Shown here piece by piece: positions 53,434-62,091 of a DNA stretch of 64,000 nucleotides (position 1 is its first letter; each line of letters starts with the position of its first letter). The DNA is taken from positions 18,885 through 82,884 of the forward strand of contig JAFXYZ010000064.1 in the NCBI GenBank assembly GCA_017541465.1, given 5' to 3'. The notes under the pieces were generated by a model, which saw nothing but the letters and a program-made list of their open reading frames with translations, made no database searches and was not told the DNA's origin. The position numbers were made by a program, and so were the translations under genes. This DNA is from a bacterium (lineage in GTDB: Bacteria > Cyanobacteriota > Vampirovibrionia > Gastranaerophilales > Gastranaerophilaceae).

Positions 53434-56400
53434 ATGTTACTTAACGGAAGTTTAAGAGGGAATAAGACGGAATTGCTTGTAAAAGCTTACTCTGACCTGC
53501 TTAACAGCGGTGTTAATCCCTCTGAAATACTTGTTATTAACTTAAACAGGTACAAAAACCAAAATTTTATTGATGAGGTTAAAAAACTCGTCAAAACGAA
53601 AAACCCTGATACCTCTAAAATTCAGACCTTCTTCGGGCTTTGCTATAATTCCGTCAAAGATAACTGGGAGTATGTTCAGTCAAAAATCAAAATCGGTGAA
53701 AATACCTCTGAACCTAACCTCTGCGGGCTTGAAGTATCTCAATATATCTTCTCTCAAAGCATCAGAAACAACATTTTTAACGATTATCTCTCTAAAATCA
53801 ACCTCTTTCATCAGCTCTTTAAACGCTATTCCCTGATAGTTCAGAACGATTTATCCGAAGAGGAAATTAAAGAACGGTCTGCGATTTTGAAGGAGGGATT
53901 TTTTGAGGACACCCAAAAAGCGCTTAATTTCTACAAAAAAAAGACACTTGAATACAGAAGTTTCGATTATCTAAGGCAGATAGCCATTTTTAAGGATATT
54001 TACCTGAACACCGAATATTTCAAGAATATAAAATACCTGATTATAGATGATGCAGATGAGATTACCTATGCGGTTTTCGAGTTTATTGAACACCTCAAAC
54101 CACAATTAAAAGACTGGTTTATCGCTTATGATACCTTCGGAGCTTCCCGCTGCGGATATTTGAGTGCCTACAAAAAATCGGTTGATAAGTTTGAGGAAAT
54201 CTTTGGCGAAAAGGCGAAAAAGCTCTCGACAAACGATAAAATCGCCTGCGAAGCCCAGAGGTTATATCTGAACATTCAGAAAAACAAGAAGTCTAATCCT
54301 TCGGTTATGACTTTTATTGAGAAAAATAAAAGGCTCGATATGCTTGAAGCCGCTGCATCTGACATTGAAAAAATGATTGAAAAAGGTGTAAAGCCGAGCC
54401 AAATTTCAATAATAACCCCGCTTGTCGATGATATGTTTATTTTTTCGCTCTCTGAACTTCTTCCGAATTTTGACTGTCAGATTTTGACGGGCTCAGAGAA
54501 ACTGTCGGATAATAAACTCGTTAAAAACCTTCTTTTCCTTTTAAAACTCACGTTTCAGGCCAAAAAGGCGGAGTTTGACAGCCGTGAGTTCGCAGGGCTT
54601 TTGCAAAGTCTTTTAAATATTCCCCCGAAATTCTTTTATAAAGCCTGTTATACAGTAAAAGACGGGGCTGATTTCAGGTCAGTTAAGTTTAATAATGAAG
54701 AATATGACACGCTCTATTGTGAATTTTTAAAACTTTTAGAGCGCATTTCCCTGCCCGGTTTGAGTTTAAGCGAAAAACTCAACATCGCTTTTCTTGAATT
54801 TAACCGTCGTCAAATATCCGAAAAGGACAGAGCGAAGTTTGAGTTTCTTATGAAGCAGGTTTTGGGGTTTGAGAACGCGCTGAAGGATAAAATCGACCAA
54901 AACTATATTATAAAACAGCTTGAAAACAGTATAATAAGCGAAAATCCTTCAGTAGCTGAGGAAATCAGAAAAAATGCCATTGTTGTGGCAACTCCCCAAA
55001 GGATTATAGACTTTGAACTAAAGCGCGATTACGAAATTTGGCTTGATACCACCTCTTTTGAGTGGTGCAAAGAAGATTTGGGAACTCTCTATAATTCCTG
55101 GGTATTCAATAAAGACTGGGAAAAAACGGAGTTTATACATCAGGACAACGTTGCTCTGACAAGGGAAAAGACTGCGCGGGTTCTAAGGAAGCTCGTTTTG
55201 TGTGCGAATAAAGAAATTCGGCTCTATTCCTCGCTTTATGACAGTTTCGGGGTTGAGAACTATGGCGGATTGAAGGAGTTTATATCACCAAACGGTCAAA
55301 ATCAAAAAACGGAATATAATTTCATTCCCCGTCCTGACCAAAAGCCTGTACTTGACTATAAAAACGGCAAAATGGGAGTTATGGCGGTTCCGGGGGCAGG
55401 AAAGACGACAATTCTTCTTTCTCTTGTCCTTAAACTGCTGGAGGAGGGTATAAAGCCCGAAAATATTTTCGTTGTCACCTATATGGACAGTGCCGCAAGA
55501 AACTTCAGAGAAAGAATAAAAAATATAACAAACTCTGAACTCCCAAATATCAGTACTATCCACGGGCTTGCGCTTCGTATAATCAAAGAAAATGCAAACT
55601 ATACAAGGCTCGGGCTCAACGAAAACTTTGAAATTACCGATGACAAAGAAAAAGAGAACATAATAAAATTCCTGATGGCGCAGAAGAATATTGACGGGGA
55701 AAAGTATGAAGCCTTTTCAAAAAGCATTTCAACCCTGAAATTAGAGGGGGTAACCGAACCCGAAAACACGAAATATAAGAATATCAACGAATTTTTCGCT
55801 TTCTATAAGCTCTACCGCAAATATATGGCGGATAATAACCTCATCGACTATGATGATATGCTCTGTCTTGCTTTGGAATTGTTGGAAAAAAATCCCGATA
55901 TACTTTCTTATTATCAGAATATTTTTGAATATATTATTGAGGATGAAGCCCAGGATTCAACAAAACTTCAGCAGCGCCTTCTTTCTCTTCTGAGCGGAAA
56001 ATATAATAATTTAGTTCGCTGCGGGGATATAAACCAGGCTATCACAACGACCTTCACGAATACAAACCCTGAAGATTTCAGAAAATACGTTAAAGAGAAC
56101 AAGTGTGTTGAGATGGTTTCCTCCCAGCGCTGCTCTGAGCCGATTTTTTCGCTCGCAAACTCGCTTGTTGACTATGCCCAAAAGAGTGACGAAACAAAAA
56201 ATGCGTTTTACAACATAAAAATGATACCGACAGGCAATAACCCAAAAATAACCAAAAAGCCTGTTAATATTACATTTAAAACTCCAAATAGCGAAAAAGA
56301 GTTTATAAGAGACAAAATAAAAAATATTCTCATCTCAAAACCGAAAACCACGATAGCACTGCTTTTGAGGAATAATTATCAGGTCAGGGACTATGAGAGT

Positions 56401-57246
56401 TTTTTCAATGCTTCGGGCTTAAAAACAATCGCAAAAACTGATTTTTTAGAGCAAAAATCTACGTTTAAGGTTATTTTTACCATCTTAAAGCTTATCAAAA
56501 CCCCGCTTTCAAACTCTCTTGCGCTCGAAATAGGGGAGGTGCTCTCTCAAAACGGCTCAATTCACCTCTCTGATGACGATAAAACTTTTCTGAAGAAACT
56601 GAAAACTCCGTTTCTTTTGTTTAACCCTGATGAACTCAGCTCTGAAGCACTTTTTCAGCTTCAAAGCGACCTCGAATACTGGCTCAGTAACCTTTCGCTT
56701 TCCCCTGATGTTCTCTCTGTTAAGATAGGTTTGTATTATTTCAAAACGGCTATCGAAAAATCCAATGTTTATTTAATTGCAATGCTGATTAGAAGGCTGC
56801 TCGACAAATCAACCTCAGTAAATAACTTCTTTAATGAGCTCGAAAACCTCTCTCAAAGACCGCTGCGCTCGGGGTTCAGGTTTTTCAGCGAAGAGGACGA
56901 GAAGGGAAATACCGAAAAGGAAGGGAAAATCAGTATAATGACACTCCATAAATCCAAGGGAGATGAGTTTGATGTTGTGTTTATCCCGGAATTTTCAACC
57001 CGTAACTACGGAATAACTGTTTCGGACACAAAATTAAAGGCGGATACCTTCTTCACAAAAACCGTAAAATCAATAGTGTCGGGGCTTGCGCAAAAGGACG
57101 ACAGAGCCTTAAAACTCGAAAACATAGATGAAACACTCCGTCTTATTTATGTCGGAATTACAAGAGCGAAAAAACTGCTCTGCTTTACCTCGAACGATAA
57201 GGCGGACAGAGGCAGAAAGAATACCTTAATCGAAAAATTACTGTAA
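53434..57246 (+). CDS. double-module SF1 (UvrD/PcrA-type) DNA helicase
   Basis: A protein of about 1270 residues. The C-terminal half is an intact UvrD-like helicase: Walker A VPGAGKTTILL near 652, VTYMDSAARNF, EDEAQDSTKLQQRLL as Walker B, MTLHKSKGDEFDVVFIP and RLIYVGITRAKKLL as motifs V and VI. The N-terminal half repeats the layout in decayed form: GSLRGNKTELLV in place of a P-loop, LIIDDADEITY as motif II, and weak motifs IV-VI. The first half therefore looks like an inactive helicase or AddB-like partner fused in. The start at MLLNGSLRGN follows GAGGG by eight bases. The end overlaps ispF by 9 bp. Confidence 0.85.
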   Translation: MLLNGSLRGNKTELLVKAYSDLLNSGVNPSEILVINLNRYKNQNFIDEVKKLVKTKNPDTSKIQTFFGLCYNSVKDNWEYVQSKIKIGENTSEPNLCGLEVSQYIFSQSIRNNIFNDYLSKINLFHQLFKRYSLIVQNDLSEEEIKERSAILKEGFFEDTQKALNFYKKKTLEYRSFDYLRQIAIFKDIYLNTEYFKNIKYLIIDDADEITYAVFEFIEHLKPQLKDWFIAYDTFGASRCGYLSAYKKSVDKFEEIFGEKAKKLSTNDKIACEAQRLYLNIQKNKKSNPSVMTFIEKNKRLDMLEAAASDIEKMIEKGVKPSQISIITPLVDDMFIFSLSELLPNFDCQILTGSEKLSDNKLVKNLLFLLKLTFQAKKAEFDSREFAGLLQSLLNIPPKFFYKACYTVKDGADFRSVKFNNEEYDTLYCEFLKLLERISLPGLSLSEKLNIAFLEFNRRQISEKDRAKFEFLMKQVLGFENALKDKIDQNYIIKQLENSIISENPSVAEEIRKNAIVVATPQRIIDFELKRDYEIWLDTTSFEWCKEDLGTLYNSWVFNKDWEKTEFIHQDNVALTREKTARVLRKLVLCANKEIRLYSSLYDSFGVENYGGLKEFISPNGQNQKTEYNFIPRPDQKPVLDYKNGKMGVMAVPGAGKTTILLSLVLKLLEEGIKPENIFVVTYMDSAARNFRERIKNITNSELPNISTIHGLALRIIKENANYTRLGLNENFEITDDKEKENIIKFLMAQKNIDGEKYEAFSKSISTLKLEGVTEPENTKYKNINEFFAFYKLYRKYMADNNLIDYDDMLCLALELLEKNPDILSYYQNIFEYIIEDEAQDSTKLQQRLLSLLSGKYNNLVRCGDINQAITTTFTNTNPEDFRKYVKENKCVEMVSSQRCSEPIFSLANSLVDYAQKSDETKNAFYNIKMIPTGNNPKITKKPVNITFKTPNSEKEFIRDKIKNILISKPKTTIALLLRNNYQVRDYESFFNASGLKTIAKTDFLEQKSTFKVIFTILKLIKTPLSNSLALEIGEVLSQNGSIHLSDDDKTFLKKLKTPFLLFNPDELSSEALFQLQSDLEYWLSNLSLSPDVLSVKIGLYYFKTAIEKSNVYLIAMLIRRLLDKSTSVNNFFNELENLSQRPLRSGFRFFSEEDEKGNTEKEGKISIMTLHKSKGDEFDVVFIPEFSTRNYGITVSDTKLKADTFFTKTVKSIVSGLAQKDDRALKLENIDETLRLIYVGITRAKKLLCFTSNDKADRGRKNTLIEKLL

Positions 57247-57717
57247 TTTCTCGACCAGAACATTTGCCAAAACGGCAACCGCCTGACTTGTCCCGATTAT
57301 CCCTAAATGCTCCATTGTTTTTGCTTTAACCCCTATGTTTTCTGTGTCGAGGTTCAGAAGTTTCGATAAATTTTCCCTTATTTTCGGGATATAAGGCTTC
57401 ATCTTTGGCTCCTGCGCTAAAATTGAGGTGTCTATATTATTTATCCTGTACCCTTTTGATTTGACGAGTTCAAAAACCTCTTTCAAAAGAAGGGTGCTGT
57501 CTATATCCTTAAATTTTGCATCTGTGTCGGGGAACAGTGTTCCTATATCGCTTTCGCCGACAGCCCCTAAAAGCGCATCAATTATTGCGTGGCAAAGAAC
57601 ATCGGCATCGGAGTGTCCGAGAAGCCCTAAAGGATAATCTATCTCAACCCCGCCCAGGATAAACCTTCTGCCCTTTTCGAGCCTGTGCAAATCAAAACCC
57701 TGTCCGACTTTAAACAT
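57238..57717 (-). CDS. ispF: 2-C-methyl-D-erythritol 2,4-cyclodiphosphate synthase
   Basis: IspF makes the cyclic diphosphate intermediate of the MEP isoprenoid pathway. Zinc ligands are D9, H11 and H43 within GQGFDLHRL and HSDADVLCHAIIDALLGA. FPDTDAKFKDIDS matches the substrate loop. The 159-residue length is normal. Its ATG overlaps the HAD gene stop by one base, so it is the last gene of a nudix-HAD-ispF operon. Confidence 0.95.
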   Translation of the reverse strand: MFKVGQGFDLHRLEKGRRFILGGVEIDYPLGLLGHSDADVLCHAIIDALLGAVGESDIGTLFPDTDAKFKDIDSTLLLKEVFELVKSKGYRINNIDTSILAQEPKMKPYIPKIRENLSKLLNLDTENIGVKAKTMEHLGIIGTSQAVAVLANVLVEKLQ

Positions 57718-58523
57718 CAGTTTCCCTCGCCCTTAAATACAAATTTGTTCATCGCTTCAATAAACCCGAAGTTTTCGACCGTTTCCGTTATATAATCGGC
57801 TTCCTTTTTAATCTCGGGTGTGCCGTTTCCCATCGCTACACCGACACCTGACACCTTTACCATATCTATATCGTTGTTCTGGTCGCCTATTGCAAGCACT
57901 TCAGAAAGGTCAAAGCCCCATTTTTGCGCCAAAAATCTGACGGCATTTCCTTTTGTGGCGCCTTTATCGGCTATTTCGCAAAAATAATCGGTCGATTTAA
58001 CGACAAAAGTATTCTCTTTATACTTCTCGCCAAGCTCTTTTACAAGCGAATTAATCACGTTTTTATCGTTGTCTATGGCAAGTACCTTGTTCAGTCTGTC
58101 GAATTTGAGCTCATCAAAGGAATTGACGACCTTATAGGTTATCATCTTATCTTTAATGTATTCTTTTATATAATCGTCGTCGTTTTCAACATAGAGCTGG
58201 TCGTTGACATAGACGTTCATGTGGATATTTTTCGCCCTCAAATCGTTTATGACCTGCCGTGCGGTTTTTTCGTCATAATATTTGGCATTCCATATTTCGC
58301 CCGTATAATTTGCAACAATAGCCCCCTGATAGCAGATTAAAGGCACTTCCACCCCGAATTTTCCCGCCATTCCCTGAGTGCTTTTGATGGTTCTTCCCGT
58401 TGCAATAACGAGTTTTATGTTGTTGCGCTTTAATTTCCGGAAGCAGTCTTTAATTTCCTCCGTCACACCGATTTTTGGGGAATAAATCGTTCCGTCTATA
58501 TCCGTTACAACCATTTTTATCAT
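57717..58523 (-). CDS. Cof-type HAD hydrolase
   Basis: A 268-residue HAD phosphatase with a type IIB cap. Motif I is VVTDIDGTIY with nucleophile D8 and D10; motif II Thr is in LVIATGRT; KGNAVRFLA holds the motif III Lys and LAIGDQNNDIDMVKVSG is motif IV, followed by GVAMGNG. Members dephosphorylate sugar phosphates or flavin intermediates. The start ATG overlaps the nudix gene stop (ATGA). Confidence 0.9.
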   Translation of the reverse strand: MIKMVVTDIDGTIYSPKIGVTEEIKDCFRKLKRNNIKLVIATGRTIKSTQGMAGKFGVEVPLICYQGAIVANYTGEIWNAKYYDEKTARQVINDLRAKNIHMNVYVNDQLYVENDDDYIKEYIKDKMITYKVVNSFDELKFDRLNKVLAIDNDKNVINSLVKELGEKYKENTFVVKSTDYFCEIADKGATKGNAVRFLAQKWGFDLSEVLAIGDQNNDIDMVKVSGVGVAMGNGTPEIKKEADYITETVENFGFIEAMNKFVFKGEGN

Positions 58524-59050
58524 ATCAAAAATGCCCTCGCTATTGCGCAAATGGTTTTGGAATCGTTTATTTCGCCTGATTTAATCATCTCAAAAACTTT
58601 GGTTTTATCGGCTTCAAAATAGTTCAAAATCTCATCTTCATCAGGCTTTGGACCGACAAACTCTAAATCCTCGGCTTTAAAGAGATACAATTTCTCGCTG
58701 CAAAATCCCGGGGTTGTCCAGATGAAGCCTAAATCAGTCCATTTTTTTGCGGTATGCCCCGTCTCTTCTTCAAGTTCCCTTTTTGCCGCCTCAAAAACGG
58801 TTTCTCCCTCTTTGTCGAGTTTGCCTGCGGGGAGCTCGGTCTGCACCTGTCCTGTCGGATAGCGGAACTGTTTTACAAGCAAAATTTTGTCATTTTTGAT
58901 GGCAACAATAACAACACCGCCCCTGTGGTGTACGACTTCTCTGAATTTTAAACTGCCGTTTGACAGCTCAACATCGTCTTTTGTAACCCTGAACACCTTA
59001 CCGACATAAATATTTTCAGATTTAATCAATTTCTCTTCAAAGTTTTCCAT
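58520..59050 (-). CDS. ADP-ribose pyrophosphatase-like nudix hydrolase
   Basis: A 176-residue nudix enzyme of the NudF type, likely cleaving ADP-ribose or related nucleotide sugars. The nudix box is GKLDKEGETVFEAAKRELEEETG, with one extra residue between the first Gly and Glu compared with the consensus; RELEEETG holds the metal-binding Glu. TTPGFCSEKLYLF lies downstream as in ADP-ribose hydrolases. It heads the nudix-HAD-ispF operon. The start at MENFEEKLIK is chosen over a Met five codons earlier. Confidence 0.88.
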   Translation of the reverse strand: MENFEEKLIKSENIYVGKVFRVTKDDVELSNGSLKFREVVHHRGGVVIVAIKNDKILLVKQFRYPTGQVQTELPAGKLDKEGETVFEAAKRELEEETGHTAKKWTDLGFIWTTPGFCSEKLYLFKAEDLEFVGPKPDEDEILNYFEADKTKVFEMIKSGEINDSKTICAIARAFLI

Positions 59051-59186
59051 AAAATGATTATACATTAAAATTTATCAGAACTGTAATTTTTAATATTTAC
59101 AATTTACTATCTGAATTTTTTATTGTTAAATTTTTGAAAAATGTGGTAATATACATACAGATAGTTGAATAAAAGAGAGGAAATTT

Positions 59187-60004
59187 ATGTTTAACATTAA
59201 AAATAAATTTGTTCCTACCCCCCCCACAGAGTTAATGAATTAAATAGTAATGTCATGCTGAACTTGTTTCAGCATCTATCCTATATCACCCCACCTCAGT
59301 CCTCCCCGTCCAGGGAGGAAGAACAATTCCGAAAATATAGATGCGGATTTACACTTGCAGAAGTTTTAATTACTCTTGTTATCATAGGTGTAATTGCGGC
59401 TATTACCGTTCCGACTTTGATAACAAAATATCAGAAAGAACAAACCGTTACACGATTGAAAAAAGCATATTCAGCATTATCTCAAACTACTCAGAGAGCA
59501 ATTGCGGATAACGGACCTATTAAAACTTGGGAAGTTGGAACTGCATATAGTGGTCCTGCGGCAACAGATTTTTTAAATAAGTATGTTACACCATACATGA
59601 GTGTAATGAAAAAAGCTAATAATAACCTCAATGATTGGGATCATAAATACTATAATGTAAATTCTGAAACAGCATATACTCAATCATGTTCCAGATTTTA
59701 TTTAAATGATGGTACTTCCGTTACAGCTATAATTCAAACTAACAATTCAACAGAAATTAAAATTGAGTTATTTGTTGATATTAATGGTGATAAAAAACCT
59801 AATAATTTAGGGCGTGATATTTTTAGGTATCTTTATTATGTGTATAGCGGAGATGATGCTTCTTTAACGGGTAAATTTGTGCCACCTGGTTCAAATTATA
59901 GTAGAAATTCTATTTTATCAGTCTGCAATAATACATCAAAATACTGGTGTTCAACACTTATTATGAAAGACAGCTGGCAAATAAAAGACGATTATCCGTG
60001 GTAG
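59187..60004 (+). CDS. prepilin-like protein B, frame interrupted at a C8 tract
   Basis: The pilin core FTLAEVLITLVIIGVIAAITVPTL follows RKYRCG, with G at -1 and E at +5. The mature part is about 220 residues with a DINGDKKPNNLG loop like that of prepilin A. The ATG at 59187 has an excellent AGAGAGG site and reads MFNIKNKFVPTPP, resembling the prepilin A leader, then reaches C8; read straight on, translation stops at TELMN. The pilin frame is one base off and would be joined by nine or six C. An in-frame ATG at 59255 exists but has no ribosome-binding site and lies in a hairpin repeat. When joined the leader is about 50 residues, far longer than usual. Confidence 0.8.
59218..59225 (+). repeat. 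poly-C tract (C8) in prepilin B leader
   Basis: Eight C following CCTA, in the same codon position as the tract of prepilin A (PTPP). It separates the ribosome-binding site and ATG from the pilin frame. Confidence 0.9.
59255..59275. repeat. hairpin repeat ATGCTGAA inside the prepilin B leader
   Basis: ATGCTGAA / TTCAGCAT with a five-base loop. The sequence resembles a hairpin seen dispersed in many genomes. It would be translated as part of the long pilin leader. Confidence 0.55.
59300..59319. repeat. TCCTCCC hairpin repeat inside the prepilin B leader
   Basis: TCCTCCC / GGGAGGA with a six-base loop, related to the CTCTCC repeats near 24.8, 51.0 and 60.0 kb. It encodes the SSPSREE part of the leader. 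Confidence 0.5.
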
Positions 60005-60039
60005 ATGATTTATTGTTTAATAAAACCCTCTCCCCCAGC

Positions 60040-60058
60040 CCCTCTCCCTCGGAGAGGG
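60040..60058. repeat. CCCTCTCC hairpin repeat after prepilin B
   Basis: CCCTCTCC / GGAGAGGG with a three-base loop, preceded by CCCTCTCCCCCAGC. Its right arm ends seven bases before the next ATG and could supply that gene's ribosome-binding site. Confidence 0.55.
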
Positions 60059-60065
60059 TGGCAAA

Positions 60066-60827
60066 ATGAAATTTTTGCAATATAATTTTCTTATGAGTGA
60101 AAATGAGAAAAAATCGGTAATCGGTTTTTGGGGGTATCCTCCTCCTGAGCTGATTAAAAAATATAAAAAAGATTATCCTCTGGCAGTCTGGGTTGACCTC
60201 GACATCGATTTTGGTGCGGAGGATAAACGTATTCTCCCCGATTCCTACTGCAAAATCGTCAAAAATATTATAAATAACTCTTTTAAATATAAAGAAAATT
60301 TAATCACTATCCTTGCCCCTATCGGCAAGGACAAGTGTGATTCAGGGTGGTTTGCCTCCGAAGTCTTAAAAGACCTCGGCTTTCCCGTTATCCCGACTGT
60401 TTTTGAGGATATAGCACAAAAAAAAGAAATAAAAATTTCGACCTCAAACCTTCCTTTAAGACAAAAATTTGAAATGATTACGGCTAATATCGTGGAAGAA
60501 CAACAAAAACCACTGAAACAAATTCCCCCGAAGTTCGGGTTTTGGGGAGTTCCGCCTAACGATTTATCGATTTTGGAATTATTTCCCGATGAAACCCACG
60601 TCTATGGCTGGACAAGATGCGTTGAAGCAGGCGCACCCGCGGATATTGAGCTTGAAATGTTTGTGGATAAAGATGTTCCGACTGTTTTTTATTCCCAGTC
60701 GTTTTGCTCAAAATCCCAGCTCGCAAAATATCTTGCGGACAAATACAACGGGCTTTATATCGATATAGATGATGTTGCCACTAACTCGACAAGAGCGAAA
60801 ATAGAAGCATTTTTGAGGTTGAGATGA
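60066..60827 (+). CDS. two-domain protein paired with an activase-like ATPase, unknown function
   Basis: A 253-residue protein with an internal duplication marked by GFWGYPPPELIKKY near residue 20 and GFWGVPPNDLSILEL near 158, each followed by an alpha/beta segment. Four Cys are spread through it (DSYCKI, DKCDSGW, TRCVEAG, SFCSKS) and could bind a cluster. No membrane segment. It overlaps the activase gene by 4 bp, implying a joint function. The start may instead be the Met ten codons later. I do not recognise the family. Confidence 0.7.
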   Translation: MKFLQYNFLMSENEKKSVIGFWGYPPPELIKKYKKDYPLAVWVDLDIDFGAEDKRILPDSYCKIVKNIINNSFKYKENLITILAPIGKDKCDSGWFASEVLKDLGFPVIPTVFEDIAQKKEIKISTSNLPLRQKFEMITANIVEEQQKPLKQIPPKFGFWGVPPNDLSILELFPDETHVYGWTRCVEAGAPADIELEMFVDKDVPTVFYSQSFCSKSQLAKYLADKYNGLYIDIDDVATNSTRAKIEAFLRLR

Positions 60828-61537
60828 GCGAAAAACAGATAAACACAGTTCTTGACGCAGGCACAACGTGGTCAAAAATCGTAGAGAGAAACGGCTCAGA
60901 TAAAATGAAACCATATCTAAATTATATGGTTAAAGAAGAAAACGGGGTTAAATACTATATTCTTCCCTCCTCCGAGCTCAAAAAGACAAACATAATCTTC
61001 GATAAAGCCACAGGGCATATGTCTTTAAACCTCATCAATGACAAAAAAGACTATGAAAACGAGGTTATTGCGCTTACAAACGGCTTCAGAAAACACGTAT
61101 CAGAGGACTCAATGGTGCTCGATATGGGTAGCCGTGATTCAAAATGGGTTTTGTTTAAAAACGGAAAGTTTAAAGACCTCGACTGGAACAGCTCATGCTC
61201 GAGTTCAACGGGCGCAACCATTGAAATGCTTTTGAAATTCTATAACCTAAAAAGTGAAAACCTTCAGTTCAACAATGAAAAATACGTTATCACCTGCGGA
61301 ATTTTCGGCTTAGAGCGGATTATGGACGATATTGCAAAGGGTGAAAAGAGCGAAGAGGCAATTTCAAAATTTATCCACGGAATTGCACATAATGCCTGGG
61401 TTTTTGCCAAAAAACCGGAGAAACTCTACCTCTCGGGCGGGTTCTGCGAAAATGAATGCTTCGTTCAGTCCTTAAAACAATACTGTGAAGTAATTCCGCT
61501 CGGAAGATTTCTGCTCTGCGAGGGGCTTCTCGGCTGA
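60824..61537 (+). CDS. BadF/HgdC-like ATPase (2-hydroxyacyl-CoA dehydratase activase family), divergent
   Basis: A 237-residue ASKHA-fold protein. DAGTTWSKIV (residues 11-20) and VLDMGSRDSKWV (98-109) are phosphate-binding motifs. SSCSSSTGATIEMLL and ITCGIFGLERIM place C125 and C158 where HgdC-type activases hold the two Cys that bind a bridging [4Fe-4S] cluster, and LSGGFCEN is the adenosine motif. Activases energise one-electron transfer to a partner dehydratase or reductase. No such large enzyme is nearby, only the preceding two-domain protein. Confidence 0.75.
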   Translation: MSEKQINTVLDAGTTWSKIVERNGSDKMKPYLNYMVKEENGVKYYILPSSELKKTNIIFDKATGHMSLNLINDKKDYENEVIALTNGFRKHVSEDSMVLDMGSRDSKWVLFKNGKFKDLDWNSSCSSSTGATIEMLLKFYNLKSENLQFNNEKYVITCGIFGLERIMDDIAKGEKSEEAISKFIHGIAHNAWVFAKKPEKLYLSGGFCENECFVQSLKQYCEVIPLGRFLLCEGLLG

Positions 61538-62032
61538 TTATTTTGACATCTTTGCGATAAGACCTGCGTGAGCAACCGCTTCTTTAATCTTCTTGCAAAT
61601 TGGTTTCGGATCTTTAAAATCACGAAGAACGTAAGTTATATCTTTTTCCGTAAAGTCTGATTTATAAGTGAAAACAAGACTGTAAGTTTTAAAAATCTTC
61701 TGAACAAAGCTCTGAACGGGCTGAACATCTACAAAGTTTGAAAATTCAATCATAGTCAGCTTGGGGTTCTTCATGCCGACTTCAGATTCAATTCTGTCAA
61801 CGTAAACTGTAACCTCTGTTTCATCGCATGCTCTGTTAAATTTAATAAACTTGAAAAGCCAAATGACAAGTGAGCCAAAGGTCAGAGCAAGCATAAATGA
61901 CGGGAACAGATTAAAAACGTTGCCGAGCAAATACGAACCGACCGCAACGGAAAGAAGTATCGGTGCATCAAGCAGATAGCACAGCGGATATACTTCCGGT
62001 TTAAATTCCAACTCTATATTACTTTGAACCAT
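61538..62032 (-). CDS. membrane protein with bacterial PH-like domain
   Basis: A 164-residue protein with two adjacent hydrophobic helices at about 23-62 (APILLSVAVGSYLLGN, FPSFMLALTFGSLVIWLF), then a beta-rich domain (VTVYVDRIESEVGMKNPKLTMIEFSNFVDVQ) like the YdbS/DUF304 bacterial PH domains. Role unknown. It is directly convergent with the activase gene and about 60 bp downstream of alaS. Confidence 0.7.
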   Translation of the reverse strand: MVQSNIELEFKPEVYPLCYLLDAPILLSVAVGSYLLGNVFNLFPSFMLALTFGSLVIWLFKFIKFNRACDETEVTVYVDRIESEVGMKNPKLTMIEFSNFVDVQPVQSFVQKIFKTYSLVFTYKSDFTEKDITYVLRDFKDPKPICKKIKEAVAHAGLIAKMSK

Positions 62033-62091
62033 TTTCTTATCCTTTTAAATATATTATAGTGCCTAAAATCAATTTAGACAAATAATTTCAT

